A DNA stretch of 64,000 nucleotides from CAIWHR01 sp963734055 (GTDB lineage Bacteria; Pseudomonadota; Gammaproteobacteria; Burkholderiales; Casimicrobiaceae): assembly GCA_963734055.1 (NCBI GenBank), contig CAVTFQ010000002.1, forward strand, positions 682,001 to 746,000, given 5' to 3'. Positions within the stretch are counted from its first letter, which is position 1. Every line of letters starts with the position of its first letter. The notes under the pieces were generated by a model. It did not search any database. It saw only the letters and a program-made list of their open reading frames with translations, and was not told where the DNA came from. Made by a program: the position numbers and the translations under genes. Of this stretch, positions 35,129 to 44,200 are shown one piece after another.

Positions 35129-35437
35129 ATGGCCCACCGGCAGCAGGACGGCGGCCTGCTCGAGGCCGAGAAGACCCGCCTCAAGCCGCCGCCGCTCTTC
35201 AAGGTGCTGTTGCTGAACGACGACTACACGCCGATGGACTTTGTCGTCGTGGTGTTGCAGACTGTTTTCGCGATGAGCCGCGAGAAGGCCACGCAAGTGA
35301 TGCTGCAGGTGCATCGCGAGGGGATGGGGGTGTGCGGGACGTACGTCCGCGAAGTCGCCGCTGCGAAGGTTGATCAGGTGATCGACATCGCTCGTCGGCA
35401 TCAGCACCCGCTGCAGTGCACGATGGAGGAGACTTGA
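35129..35437 (+). CDS. clpS: ClpS, ClpA adaptor for N-degron substrates
   Basis: A 102-residue protein that delivers N-end-rule substrates to ClpAP. It has a flexible N-terminus, then PPLFKVLLLNDDYTPMDFVV with the NDDYT core, VHREGMGVCGTYVREVAAAK and the C-terminal HPLQCTMEE. The ATG at 35129 follows CAGGAG at a suitable distance and removes an unrelated 21-residue extension. A CTTGAAA box at 35065-35071 might be part of a heat-shock (sigma32-like) promoter, but the matching -10 is weak. clpA follows after 73 bases. Confidence 0.95.
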   Translation: MAHRQQDGGLLEAEKTRLKPPPLFKVLLLNDDYTPMDFVVVVLQTVFAMSREKATQVMLQVHREGMGVCGTYVREVAAAKVDQVIDIARRHQHPLQCTMEET

Positions 35438-35510
35438 GCGTTAAGGTCGTGAACCGCCGCTGCCGCCGCAGCCCGTGGCGCCTTGGCACCGACCGCGAAA
35501 GGCAACCGAG

Positions 35511-37775
35511 ATGATCGCGCAGGAACTGGAAGTCTCCCTCCACATGGCTTTTGTCGAGGCCCGGCAGAAGCAGCACGAGTTCATCACCGTCGAGCACCTG
35601 CTGCTCGCGATGCTGGACAACCCGTCCGCCGCGGAGGTGCTGAAGGCGTGCGGCGTCGACCTCGACGAGCTGCGCGGCGTCCTGACCGACTTCATCGGCG
35701 AGCACACGCCGCGGCTCTCGCCGCACTCGGATGCCGACACGCAGCCGACGCAGGGCTTCCAGCGCGTGATCCAGCGCGCGATCCTCCACGTCCAGTCCTC
35801 CGGCAAGAAGGAGGTCACCGGCGCCAACGTGCTGGTCGCGATCTTCGGCGAGAAGGAATCGCACGCGGTCTACTTCCTGAACCAGCGCGGCGTCACGCGG
35901 CTCGACGTCGTCAACTACATCGCGCACGGCATCACCAAGAATCCGCAGCAGAAGCCCGACAAGGGCGACAGCAAGGACGACGGCGACGGCGGCAGCGAGA
36001 GCCAGGGCGCGCTCGAGTCGTACACGCTCAACCTCAACACGCTCGCGAAGCAGGGCAAGACCGATCCGCTGATCGGCCGCGCGCACGAGCTCGAGCGCGT
36101 GATCCAGGTGCTCTGCCGGCGGCGCAAGAACAACCCGCTCCTGGTCGGCGAGGCCGGCGTCGGCAAGACGGCGATCGCCGAGGGCCTCGCGCGGCGGATC
36201 AACGAGCGCGAGGTGCCCGAGCTCCTGAAGGAGTACCAGGTCTATTCGCTCGACATGGGCGCGCTCCTCGCCGGCACCAAATACCGCGGCGACTTCGAGC
36301 AGCGGTTGAAGGCCGTGCTGAAGCAGCTCGCCGAGAACCCGAAGTCGATCCTGTTCATCGACGAGATCCACACGATCATCGGCGCGGGCGCCGCGTCGGG
36401 CGGCACCCTCGATGCGTCGAACCTCTTGAAGCCGGCACTCAACACCGGCGCGATGAAGTGCATCGGCGCGACCACCTACAACGAGTACCGGCAAATCTTC
36501 GAGAAGGACCACGCGCTGTCGCGGCGGTTCCAGAAGGTCGACGTGCCCGAGCCCTCGATCGCCGAGACGATCGAGATCCTGAAGGGGTTGAAGTCGCGCT
36601 TCGAGCAGCACCACGGCGTCAAGTACGCGCCGGCGGCGCTCACGACCGCCGCCGAGCTCTCGGCCCGCTTCATCAACGACCGCCACCTGCCGGACAAGGC
36701 GATCGACGTGATCGACGAGGCGGGGGCGGCGCAGAAGATCCTGCCGAAATCGAGGCAGAAGAAGGTGATCAGCAAGACCGAGATCGAGGAGATCGTCGCG
36801 AAGATCGCGCGGATCCCGGCGAAAAACGTCACCTCGGACGACCGGAACGCGCTCAGGACCCTCGACCGCGACCTCAAGAACGTCGTGTTCGGCCAGGACC
36901 GCGCGATCGACGCCCTCGTCGCGGCGATCCGCATGGCGCGCTCGGGGCTCGGCAACCCGGTCAAGCCGATCGGCAACTTCCTGTTCAGCGGACCGACCGG
37001 CGTCGGCAAGACCGAGGTTGCGCGCCAGCTCGCGTACTGCCTCGGGGTCGAGCTGATCCGCTTCGACATGTCGGAGTACATGGAGCGGCACGCGGTGTCG
37101 CGTCTCATCGGCGCGCCGCCAGGCTACATCGGCTTCGACCAGGGCGGTCAGTTGACGGAGGCCGTCACCAAGCATCCGTACAGCGTTCTTCTGCTGGACG
37201 AGATCGAGAAGGCGCACCCCGATATCTTCAACATCCTGCTCCAGGTGATGGACCACGGCACGCTGACCGACAACAACGGGCGCAAGGCCGACTTCCGCAA
37301 CGTCACGATCATCATGACGACCAACGCGGGGGCGGGGGAGCTCGCCAAGGGCACGATGGGCTTCACGACGACCCGCGAGGCCGGCGACGAGATGGCGGAG
37401 ATCAAGCGGCTCTTCACGCCGGAGTTCCGCAATCGGCTCGACGCGACGATCAGCTTCTCGCAGCTCGACCACGCGGTCGTGCTCAAGGTCGTCGACAAGT
37501 TCCTGCTCGAGCTCGAGGGCCAGCTGCACGAGAAGAAGGTCGAGCCGGAGTTCACGCCGCGGTTGAAGGAGTTTCTCGCGCAGAAGGGCTTCGATCCGCA
37601 GATGGGCGCGCGGCCGATGGCGCGGCTCATCCAGGACACGATCCGCAAGGCGCTGGCCGACGAGCTTCTGTTCGGGCGGCTCGTCAACGGTGGGGCTGTG
37701 ACGATCGACGTCGGCGACGACGACACGGTCACGCTCGTGTTCGCCGAATCGAAGGAGCCCGCGGCGGTCGAGTAG
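35511..37775 (+). CDS. clpA: ATP-dependent Clp protease ATP-binding subunit ClpA
   Basis: Hexameric AAA+ unfoldase that feeds ClpP. The 754-residue product has the N-domain repeats (about 1-145; HEFITVEHLLLAMLDNP), first AAA+ module with GEAGVGKTAIAEGLA near 211 and FIDEIHTIIGAG, and second module with GPTGVGKTEVARQLA near 493, LLDEIEKAHPDIFNILLQ and the sensor-2 GARPMAR. An IGL/IGF-type ClpP-docking loop is expected after KGTMGFTTTR. The ATG at 35511 is the first in the homologous region. Confidence 0.96.
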   Translation: MIAQELEVSLHMAFVEARQKQHEFITVEHLLLAMLDNPSAAEVLKACGVDLDELRGVLTDFIGEHTPRLSPHSDADTQPTQGFQRVIQRAILHVQSSGKKEVTGANVLVAIFGEKESHAVYFLNQRGVTRLDVVNYIAHGITKNPQQKPDKGDSKDDGDGGSESQGALESYTLNLNTLAKQGKTDPLIGRAHELERVIQVLCRRRKNNPLLVGEAGVGKTAIAEGLARRINEREVPELLKEYQVYSLDMGALLAGTKYRGDFEQRLKAVLKQLAENPKSILFIDEIHTIIGAGAASGGTLDASNLLKPALNTGAMKCIGATTYNEYRQIFEKDHALSRRFQKVDVPEPSIAETIEILKGLKSRFEQHHGVKYAPAALTTAAELSARFINDRHLPDKAIDVIDEAGAAQKILPKSRQKKVISKTEIEEIVAKIARIPAKNVTSDDRNALRTLDRDLKNVVFGQDRAIDALVAAIRMARSGLGNPVKPIGNFLFSGPTGVGKTEVARQLAYCLGVELIRFDMSEYMERHAVSRLIGAPPGYIGFDQGGQLTEAVTKHPYSVLLLDEIEKAHPDIFNILLQVMDHGTLTDNNGRKADFRNVTIIMTTNAGAGELAKGTMGFTTTREAGDEMAEIKRLFTPEFRNRLDATISFSQLDHAVVLKVVDKFLLELEGQLHEKKVEPEFTPRLKEFLAQKGFDPQMGARPMARLIQDTIRKALADELLFGRLVNGGAVTIDVGDDDTVTLVFAESKEPAAVE

Positions 37776-37798
37776 GGCACACGGCTTTCCTTCGCACA

Positions 37799-37828
37799 GG
37801 CGGCGCAAGTCCCGCGCCGCCCTTGCTT
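37799..37828 (+). terminator. Hairpin after clpA
   Basis: GGCGGCGC (37799-37806) and GCGCCGCC (37814-37821) form a perfect 8-bp stem around AAGTCCC, followed by CTTGCTTT. The T-tract is interrupted, so termination may be incomplete, but position 24 bases past the clpA stop fits. Confidence 0.55.
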
Positions 37829-38321
37829 TGTCTACAGGTTCGCAGCACGTCCTACGGCTCGGCCAGGGCCGGCGAGGGTCCGTTCGACTACATTTCCGCG
37901 GCACGGGAGTGCCGAGATCCCTCGGAAACAAGGTTGCCTGACGACGGCCGCGCAACTTTGGAAACTCCGGTCTGCGCGACATCGCGCGCCATTGGACCGG
38001 ACAACAATCGGCGTGGCGCGGCGGATCAGCGAATCCAAGGGAGTTAACTGATCATGGCGAGTCAATCCGTCGCGCGGACGTGCGTCCCGCGCGTCACGTT
38101 GCCGGGGCTGCCGCCGCTCGGCGGCAGAGCAACGGCGCAGGTTCCCAAAAGAACCAGCCGACGGCGGTTCACCGACTGGAACGCCGGTGGCGGGCTCCGT
38201 GCTCCTGGTGACGCGCCACTGCGGCGGCGTCATTGGCGACCACTCTTGCCGCATCGCACGCGTTCGATGCTGCTGCTGGGCGCCAGTTCATCGGCAAGAC
38301 GGGCGCCGAACTCTTAGTCCG
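37829..38321. other. Intergenic stretch after clpA, no intact gene
   Basis: About 500 bases between the clpA terminator and the GWGIN-type tail fragment. Short frames on both strands show no domain, signal peptide or ribosome site that I can support. Decayed coding sequence related to the fragment that follows may extend into it, but the frames are too scrambled to show this by eye. Confidence 0.5.
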
Positions 38322-38384
38322 GTGTCGCAGTCGCGACCGATCGCCCGCGAGATCTTCACGGCACCCGGCACGACCTGTCGGTAG
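38322..38384 (+). pseudogene. Fragment of a GWGIN-type secreted protein C-terminus
   Basis: The last codons of a short frame read RPIAREIFTAPGTTCR then TAG. The intact tail of the broken gene at 6063-7607 reads SKITREIFAAPGTVCQ. The 11-residue core matches at nine positions, and both end in Cys plus one residue. Nothing recognisable from the rest of that protein lies upstream in the same frame. It is therefore a relic tail of a third family member. Confidence 0.45.
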
Positions 38385-38401
38385 GCCATCCCCGGGGCGC
38401 G

Positions 38402-39682
38402 TCAGGCCAGCGTGTCGGCCCAGATGTTCCTCGCCCAGGCGAACGCGTAGGAGCCCTCGATCGGGCTCATCGCAGCCGACACGCCTCCGGCGCCGTGCAC
38501 CGGCAGCACCGTCTTCTTGTCCTTGTCCCACTGGTGCACCGAGCACACGTGCACGGAATCCTTGTCGGTGATCATGCTGTAGCACGTGTTGGTCAGCACC
38601 GGGGTCGGATTCGGCGGCTGGCCGGCGAGCAACGCGATGACCGCGGCCGCGCAGACTTTCGCTTGCTGGTTCGCCATGTGCCCCGACTTGGGCATGGCAG
38701 GGGCGATCTGGATCGCGTCGCCCAGCACATGGACGTTCTTCACCTTCACCGACTCGAACGTCATGAAATCGACATCGCACCAGCGGTCGTTCGCCGTGAC
38801 GACCCCGGCCGCGCGCGCGATGGCACCGGCGCGCTGCGGCGGGACGACGTTCAGGACGCTCGCCTTGACCGGATCCTGGACCTCGAACTTGGCGGTGAGC
38901 GTTGCGACGTCGACATCGGTGAGCACGTGGTCCGGCCGATACTCGACGATTCCCTTGTACTCCTCGGCCCATGCCTTCTTGAACAGCGGCCCCTTCGACG
39001 TGACGTCGCCGTTGCCATCGAGGATCAGCACCTTCGACTTCGGCTTCGCTCGCCTGAAATACCACGCCACCTGGCACGCGCGCTCGTACGGTCCCGGCGG
39101 GCAGCGATACGGCGCGACCGGGATCGACAGCACATAGACGCCGCCGTCGGGCATCGCCTCCAGCTGCCGTCGCAGCGCGACCGTCTGCGGCCCGGCCTTC
39201 CAGGCGTGCATGATCCGGCCTTGCGCGTCGGCGTTGTTGAGTCCGGGCACCTTGTCCCACATGAAATCGATTCCCGGCGAAAGAATCAGCCGGTCGTACG
39301 GCAGTTCGCTGCCGTTCGCGAGCTTGACGACCCGCTTGTCGGTGTCGACGGCGGTCGCCGTGTCGCGGACGACCTTTACGCCGTGGCGAGCAGTCAGGTT
39401 CGAATAGGGCGTCGTGAGGAACGCCAGGTCCCTGCTGCCGCCCAACACCAAATTGGACATCGGACACGAGATGAACTCCGGGTCGGGCTCGACCAGCGTC
39501 ACGTCGACGCTGCCGTTGCTCCACATCCGGAGGTACTTCGCCGCCGTCGCGCCGCCGTAGCCGCCGCCGACGACGACCACCTTGCCGGACGAGCCGCCGG
39601 CCATGGTGGCGCAGCCAGGCAGCGCGAGCGCCGCGGTGCCCGCGGCGGCCGTCTTGAGGAAATCGCGTCGTTGGATGAACAT
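38402..39682 (-). CDS. fccB: FAD-dependent sulfide dehydrogenase flavoprotein (FccB-like)
   Basis: A 426-residue Tat-exported flavoprotein. The signal RRDFLKTAAAGTAALALPGC follows the start, then the FAD-binding VVVVGGGYGGATAAKYLR, the redox Cys region EFISCPMSNLVLGG, PVAPYRCPPGPYERACQVAW with two further conserved Cys, and HVLGDAIQIAPAMPKSGHMAN. These match flavocytochrome c sulfide dehydrogenase, which oxidises sulfide in the periplasm and passes electrons to its cytochrome partner. ATG 39682 gives the twin-arginine near the N-terminus; an ATG at 39709 that overlaps the fccA stop (ATGA) is the alternative. Confidence 0.87.
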   Translation of the reverse strand: MFIQRRDFLKTAAAGTAALALPGCATMAGGSSGKVVVVGGGYGGATAAKYLRMWSNGSVDVTLVEPDPEFISCPMSNLVLGGSRDLAFLTTPYSNLTARHGVKVVRDTATAVDTDKRVVKLANGSELPYDRLILSPGIDFMWDKVPGLNNADAQGRIMHAWKAGPQTVALRRQLEAMPDGGVYVLSIPVAPYRCPPGPYERACQVAWYFRRAKPKSKVLILDGNGDVTSKGPLFKKAWAEEYKGIVEYRPDHVLTDVDVATLTAKFEVQDPVKASVLNVVPPQRAGAIARAAGVVTANDRWCDVDFMTFESVKVKNVHVLGDAIQIAPAMPKSGHMANQQAKVCAAAVIALLAGQPPNPTPVLTNTCYSMITDKDSVHVCSVHQWDKDKKTVLPVHGAGGVSAAMSPIEGSYAFAWARNIWADTLA

Positions 39683-39705
39683 CGTCGTCTTCCGAGGCTG
39701 GCGGC

Positions 39706-40020
39706 TCATTTGCCGGGCTTTTGCGCGGCGAACCAGCCGGCGATCAGCTCGATCTGCTCGTCGGTGTAGCCCTTGGCGAGCTCGGGCATGATCGTCCCGG
39801 GCTTCGCGCCCGACTTGAATTCCTGCAGCTTGCGGACGAGGCTGTCCTTGCCCACGCCGGCGAGGCTCTCCGTGCCCCCGGCGCTCACGCCGTCCGTGCC
39901 GTGACAGCTCGCGCAGGTCGCGGCGAGATTGCGGGCAAGATTCGGATTGGAACCCTGTGCCAGCGCCGGGCCCGCTGCGGCGAGCACGGTCGCGGCGACG
40001 AGCGTGGGAATGAAGCGCAC
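39706..40020 (-). CDS. fccA: Cytochrome c subunit, c553-like (FccA-like)
   Basis: A 104-residue periplasmic monoheme cytochrome with a signal peptide (about 1-21, ending PALAQ), heme motif CASCHG and a Met ligand probably in GTIMPELAKGYTDEQ. The GTG start at 40020 has an AGGAGG ribosome site six bases upstream, better than the longer frame from 40110. It precedes fccB with a start-stop contact, so the two make a flavoprotein-cytochrome pair. Some FccA proteins are diheme; this one has only one heme site. Confidence 0.87.
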   Translation of the reverse strand: MRFIPTLVAATVLAAAGPALAQGSNPNLARNLAATCASCHGTDGVSAGGTESLAGVGKDSLVRKLQEFKSGAKPGTIMPELAKGYTDEQIELIAGWFAAQKPGK

Positions 40021-40237
40021 GATATCCTCCTGGCGTCGATCGCGCCGTTGCCCGTCATCTGACGGTGATGCCGCCGGAACAGCGGTGCGTGAAGAGCGGT
40101 CGGCGCGCAATGCCGTGAACGCGGAGCGGCCGACACGGGGCGTGACGTTTGCACCGTATCAGTTGTCTGTCAAGGAACGCCGATTCCGTGAAGGGCCGAG
40201 GATCGCTGGCGACGCCGAAATGCGCACCCTTCCCTTC

Positions 40238-40256
40238 AATGAGAATCGATTCACGA
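40238..40256. promoter_or_regulatory. Fur-box-like sequence upstream of the beta-CASP nuclease
   Basis: AATGAGAATCGATTCACGA is similar to AATGAGAATnATTCTCATT; the left half is exact and the right half partial. It sits about 25-45 bases before ATG 40282. The match could be fortuitous, and the gene is not a typical iron-regulated one. Confidence 0.3.
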
Positions 40257-40281
40257 TCGCGGCGCGCCGCCGCATCTCGCC

Positions 40282-41694
40282 ATGATGCCGAACGGATGCC
40301 TTGAGCTCGCGTTCCTCGGCGCGGCGGGCGAAGTGACCGGTTCCTGCTTCCACGTCATCGCGGGCGACGTCCGCTTCCTCGTCGACTGCGGCATGTTCCA
40401 GGGCAGGGACGCGGAGGCGAAGAATGCCGCGGCACTCCGCTTCGGTGCGGACCTTCCCGATTTCGTCGTCGTCACCCACGCCCACATCGACCACTCGGGC
40501 CTGCTGCCGCTGCTCGCCGCACGTGGCTTTCGCGGGCCGATCTATGCGACGCCGCCGACGATCGATCTTCTCGGCGTGATGCTGCCGGACAGCGCCTACC
40601 TCCAGGAGAAGGAGGCCGAATGGGCTCTGCGCGAGCACCGGGCGCGGGGGGATGCGCAACCGTCCGGGCCTCTCTATACGGTCGACGATGCGGCACGGGC
40701 GCTGCGGTTGCTCGTGGCGCAGCCATACGGCCGCGAGTTCACGCCGGCGCGCGGCGTCGGGCTCACCTTCCGCAACGCCGGGCACATCCTCGGGTCCGCG
40801 ATCGTCGAGGCGACCCTCGCGCGCGATGATGGAACGTTCCGGCTCGTGTTTTCCGGCGACCTGGGCCAGCCCGGTCGGCCCGTGATGGACGATCCGGCGC
40901 CTGTCACCTTCGCCGACGCACTGGTGGTCGAGTCGACCTACGGCGACCGGCTGCACAAATCGCTCGCAACCACGATGGAAGAGTTCGTGCGCGTGCTGGC
41001 GGCGACGCTGCCGCGCGGCAACGTCGTGATCCCGGCGTTCGCGGTCGGCCGCACTCAGGAGGTCCTCCACATCCTCGCCGACCTTGTCCGTCGCGGTCGC
41101 ACTCCCGACCTCACGATCTTCGTCGATTCGCCGCTCGCGCAACGGGCGACCGAGATCACGGCGAAGTACGCGGCGACGCTCGACCGCGAGAGCCGCGATC
41201 TCGCCCAGTGGCTCGCGCAGCACCCCGACCGGGTCCGGATGCGGTTCACCGAGACGCCCGCGGACTCGATGGCGATCAACAGCATCCGGAGCGGCGCCGT
41301 GATCATCGCGGCGAGCGGCATGTGCGAGGGTGGGCGGATCCGCCACCACCTGCGCCACAACCTGCCGCGCGCCGAGTGCGCGGTCGTGTTCACGGGATTC
41401 CAGGCCGCGGGCACGCTCGGCCGGCAGATCGTCGACGGCGCGCCTGCCGTTCGGCTGTTCCGCGACGACGTCCAAGTGCGCGCGTCGGTGCACACGATCG
41501 GCGGGCTGTCCGCGCACGCCGATCAGGCGGCGCTGCTCGGGTGGCTGTCGGGATTCCGCTCGCCGCCGCAACGTGTGTTCGTCGTCCACGGCGAGGACGC
41601 GACGGCCGCGAAGTTCGCGGCGCTCGTCCGCTCGAGGCTCGCCTGGCCGGCGGTCGCGGTGCCCGGGCGGGGCGACCGCGTCCGTCTTGCCTGA
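40282..41694 (+). CDS. Metallo-beta-lactamase/beta-CASP RNA-processing exonuclease
   Basis: A 470-residue protein with the MBL zinc motif THAHIDHSGLLP, further ligands in RNAGHILGSAIVEA and FSGDLGQPGRPVM, and the beta-CASP part (TYGDRLHK, VIPAFAVGRTQEVLHIL, IIAASGMCEGGRIRHHL) closing with the RMMBL motif GGLSAHADQAALLGWL and VFVVHGE. This is the CPSF73-like RNase subgroup (as in TTHA0252) rather than RNase J. RNA turnover in the cytoplasm is the likely role. No co-directional neighbour. Confidence 0.9.
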   Translation: MMPNGCLELAFLGAAGEVTGSCFHVIAGDVRFLVDCGMFQGRDAEAKNAAALRFGADLPDFVVVTHAHIDHSGLLPLLAARGFRGPIYATPPTIDLLGVMLPDSAYLQEKEAEWALREHRARGDAQPSGPLYTVDDAARALRLLVAQPYGREFTPARGVGLTFRNAGHILGSAIVEATLARDDGTFRLVFSGDLGQPGRPVMDDPAPVTFADALVVESTYGDRLHKSLATTMEEFVRVLAATLPRGNVVIPAFAVGRTQEVLHILADLVRRGRTPDLTIFVDSPLAQRATEITAKYAATLDRESRDLAQWLAQHPDRVRMRFTETPADSMAINSIRSGAVIIAASGMCEGGRIRHHLRHNLPRAECAVVFTGFQAAGTLGRQIVDGAPAVRLFRDDVQVRASVHTIGGLSAHADQAALLGWLSGFRSPPQRVFVVHGEDATAAKFAALVRSRLAWPAVAVPGRGDRVRLA

Positions 41695-42263
41695 ACGATG
41701 AACGCACGATCGTGCCGCAAGCCGGAAGCCGATTCTGATGGTCGGGTGGTGTGCAAGTCCTTACACCGGTGACAACAAATAATTTAATCTAATAACATTC
41801 AATAAGTTACGAAACAAGGCGGCGTCGCCTCGGGGCGCCACCTGCCTTTATGCCCCGCGATGCAGCACATTACGCAACGGCAGCGGCGATTGGCGTTCCG
41901 CCATCCGGAAATGAATTTTAAACGCATGATTTACATGAGCTTTAATCTTATTGCATTGCGGAAAAACTGCTTGCGACCGCGCGCTAACTTTGTTAACGTC
42001 GAAATGTCACGAGCGGCGCCCGCGCGCAAGCCGGCCGCGCCGCAAGCAGGGCTTGGGTCCCACCCCCATCCATGCCCGCCCGTCCGGAGAGCGATCCTCG
42101 CCGGGCCGTGCAGCGGCGCCTCGCCGGCTGGGTCCGGCGGCTCGCGTCGCGTTGCGGCATTCGTGCGCGGGTCTTCCCGCGTGGCGGGTTCCGCTGACCA
42201 AGGTTCTGGCGTTCGCGCGCGCGGACGGCGGATTGGCCATGACGCAGGAGATGGGAGCAGCGA
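41695..42263. other. AT-rich aceA upstream region
   Basis: Nearly 570 bases without a gene. Around 41770-41815 and 41905-42000 the DNA is far richer in A/T than anything else in the window. A promoter candidate, TTGCGA (41971-41976) and TAACGT (41994-41999) at 17-base spacing, would give a leader of about 255 bases before aceA. The AT-rich blocks could be UP-element or regulator-binding DNA. No operator is recognised. Confidence 0.5.
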
Positions 42264-43577
42264 ATGAACTACGATCTCGAAGCAGCACGGCTCAAGAAAG
42301 AGTGGGCGGAGAACCCTCGCTGGAAGGGCATCAAGCGCGGCTACACGGCGGAAGACGTCGTGCGCCTGCGCGGCTCGGTGCACATCGAGCACACGCTTGC
42401 GCGCCGCGGCGCGGAAAAGCTCTGGAAGCTCGTCAACGAGGAGCCCTTCGTCAACTCGCTCGGCGCAATGAGCGGCAACCAGGCGATGCAGCAGGTGAAG
42501 GCCGGGCTCAAGGCGATCTACCTGTCCGGCTGGCAGGTCGCCGCGGACGCGAACGTCGCCGGCGAGATGTATCCCGACCAGTCGCTCTACCCGATCAACT
42601 CGGTGCCGAACGTCGTCAAGCGGATCAACAACACGTTCGCCCGCGCCGACCAGATCCAGCACATGGAAGGCAGCGGAACGATCGACTTCTTCGCGCCGAT
42701 CGTCGCCGACGCCGAGGCCGGCTTCGGGGGCGTGCTGAATGCGTTCGAGCTCATGAAGGCGATGATCGAGGCGGGCGCCGCGGGCGTCCACTTCGAGGAT
42801 CAGCTCGCCTCCGTCAAGAAGTGCGGCCACATGGGCGGCAAGGTGCTCGTGCCGACGCGCGAGGCGGTCGACAAGCTCATCGCCGCGCGGCTCGCAGCCG
42901 ACATCATGGGCGTTCCCACGGTGCTGCTCGCGCGGACCGACGCCGAGGCGGCCGACCTCGTGACCTCGGACATCGACGCCAACGACCAGCCGTTCCTGAC
43001 CGGCGAGCGCACGATCGAGGGCTTCTACAAGTCGCGGAACGGCCTCGAGCAGGCGGTCTCGCGCGGACTGGCGTACGCACCGCACTGCGACATGCTGTGG
43101 TGCGAGACAGGCAAGCCGGACCTGGCGTTCGCGAAGGCGTTCGCCGAAGCGATCCACGCGAAGTTCCCGGGCAAGCTGCTCGCGTACAACTGCTCGCCGT
43201 CGTTCAACTGGAAGAAGAACCTCGATGACGCGACCGTCATGCGGTTCCAGACCGAGCTCGGCAAGATGGGCTACAAGTTCCAGTTCATCACGCTCGCGGG
43301 CTTCCACAGCCTCAACTACTCGATGTTCAACCTCGCGCACGGCTACGCGCACGAGCACATGACAGCGTTCGTCGAGCTGCAGGAAGCGGAGTTCAAGGCG
43401 ATGGAGAAGGGATTCACCGCCATCAAGCACCAGCGCGAGGTGGGGACGAGCTACTTCGATGCGGTGACGACGACGATCCAGGGCAGCCAGGCGTCGACCA
43501 CGGCGCTCAAGAACTCGACCGAGGACGAGCAGTTCTTCGAGAAGCCGAAGGACGAGCTGCAGGTCGCGAACGGCTGA
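42264..43577 (+). CDS. aceA: Isocitrate lyase
   Basis: Glyoxylate-shunt enzyme splitting isocitrate into succinate and glyoxylate, needed for growth on acetate or fatty acids. The 437-residue product has the active-site KKCGHMGGK at 185-193 (Cys187), SGWQVAADANVAGEMYPDQS, and SPSFNWKKNLDD. It is the standard proteobacterial length. An AGGAG site precedes the ATG. No malate synthase gene or icd kinase is in the window. A strong terminator follows. Confidence 0.97.
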   Translation: MNYDLEAARLKKEWAENPRWKGIKRGYTAEDVVRLRGSVHIEHTLARRGAEKLWKLVNEEPFVNSLGAMSGNQAMQQVKAGLKAIYLSGWQVAADANVAGEMYPDQSLYPINSVPNVVKRINNTFARADQIQHMEGSGTIDFFAPIVADAEAGFGGVLNAFELMKAMIEAGAAGVHFEDQLASVKKCGHMGGKVLVPTREAVDKLIAARLAADIMGVPTVLLARTDAEAADLVTSDIDANDQPFLTGERTIEGFYKSRNGLEQAVSRGLAYAPHCDMLWCETGKPDLAFAKAFAEAIHAKFPGKLLAYNCSPSFNWKKNLDDATVMRFQTELGKMGYKFQFITLAGFHSLNYSMFNLAHGYAHEHMTAFVELQEAEFKAMEKGFTAIKHQREVGTSYFDAVTTTIQGSQASTTALKNSTEDEQFFEKPKDELQVANG

Positions 43578-43596
43578 CGACCCGCGGAGTCCCGCC

Positions 43597-43632
43597 AAGG
43601 CCGCGCTCCCCGCAGGGTGGCGCGGCCTTTTT
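43597..43632 (+). terminator. Intrinsic terminator after aceA
   Basis: GGCCGCGC (43599-43606) and GCGCGGCC (43620-43627) form a perfect stem around a 13-base loop, followed at once by TTTTT (43628-43632). It lies 20 bases after the aceA stop. Confidence 0.88.
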
Positions 43633-43653
43633 GCGCGGGCTTACACTCGCGGC

Positions 43654-44193
43654 ATGCCCGCGACGGTGCGCCTGTTCTACGCGCTCTCGCCCGACGCCGC
43701 CGCGCGCGACGCCATCGCCGTGCTCGCGCGGGACGTCGCGCGGCGCAGCGGCGGCCGGGCGCCGCGTCCCGAGAACGCGCACCTCACGCTCGCATTCCTG
43801 GGGGACGTCGCGCCCGATCGCGTCGACGCGCTCGCGGTCATCGGCGCAGCGGCCGCGCGCGCGGTGGCGCCGTTCGCGCTCACGCTCGATCGACTCGGGG
43901 GCTTCCGCGACGGCGGGATCGCGTGGCTCGGCGCGGAGCGCGCGCCGGCGCCGCTCGCCGAGCTGGCGCGACGACTGGGCGAGGGGCTCGCCGCGGACGG
44001 GTTTCGCGTCGAGCGGCGGCCGTTCGCCGCGCACGTCACGCTCGCGCGCAAGTGCCGCGCGCCACCCAAGCGCGAGCGCGTCGCCGCGGTGACCTGGCAC
44101 GTCGACGCGCTGTCGCTCGTCGCCTCGCAGCCCGCAGCGGGTGGCTCGCGCTATCACACGCTGACGGAATGGACGCTCGGCCCGGCGCCCTGA
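43654..44193 (+). CDS. thpR: RNA 2',3'-cyclic phosphodiesterase
   Basis: A 179-residue member of the 2H phosphoesterase (LigT/ThpR) family. The two H-x-T-L motifs are present as AHLTLAFLGD (about 43-52) and AHVTLARKC (about 127-135). The opening VRLFYALSPD also fits. These enzymes open 2',3'-cyclic phosphate ends of RNA in vitro; the cellular role is uncertain. It converges on the sulfurtransferase gene. Confidence 0.9.
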   Translation: MPATVRLFYALSPDAAARDAIAVLARDVARRSGGRAPRPENAHLTLAFLGDVAPDRVDALAVIGAAAARAVAPFALTLDRLGGFRDGGIAWLGAERAPAPLAELARRLGEGLAADGFRVERRPFAAHVTLARKCRAPPKRERVAAVTWHVDALSLVASQPAAGGSRYHTLTEWTLGPAP

Positions 44194-44200
44194 CGCGCGG

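Noticed and set aside
37832..38254. 140-codon minus-strand ORF after clpA
   Set aside because: No signal, domain or ribosome site; Arg-rich composition of a chance frame.
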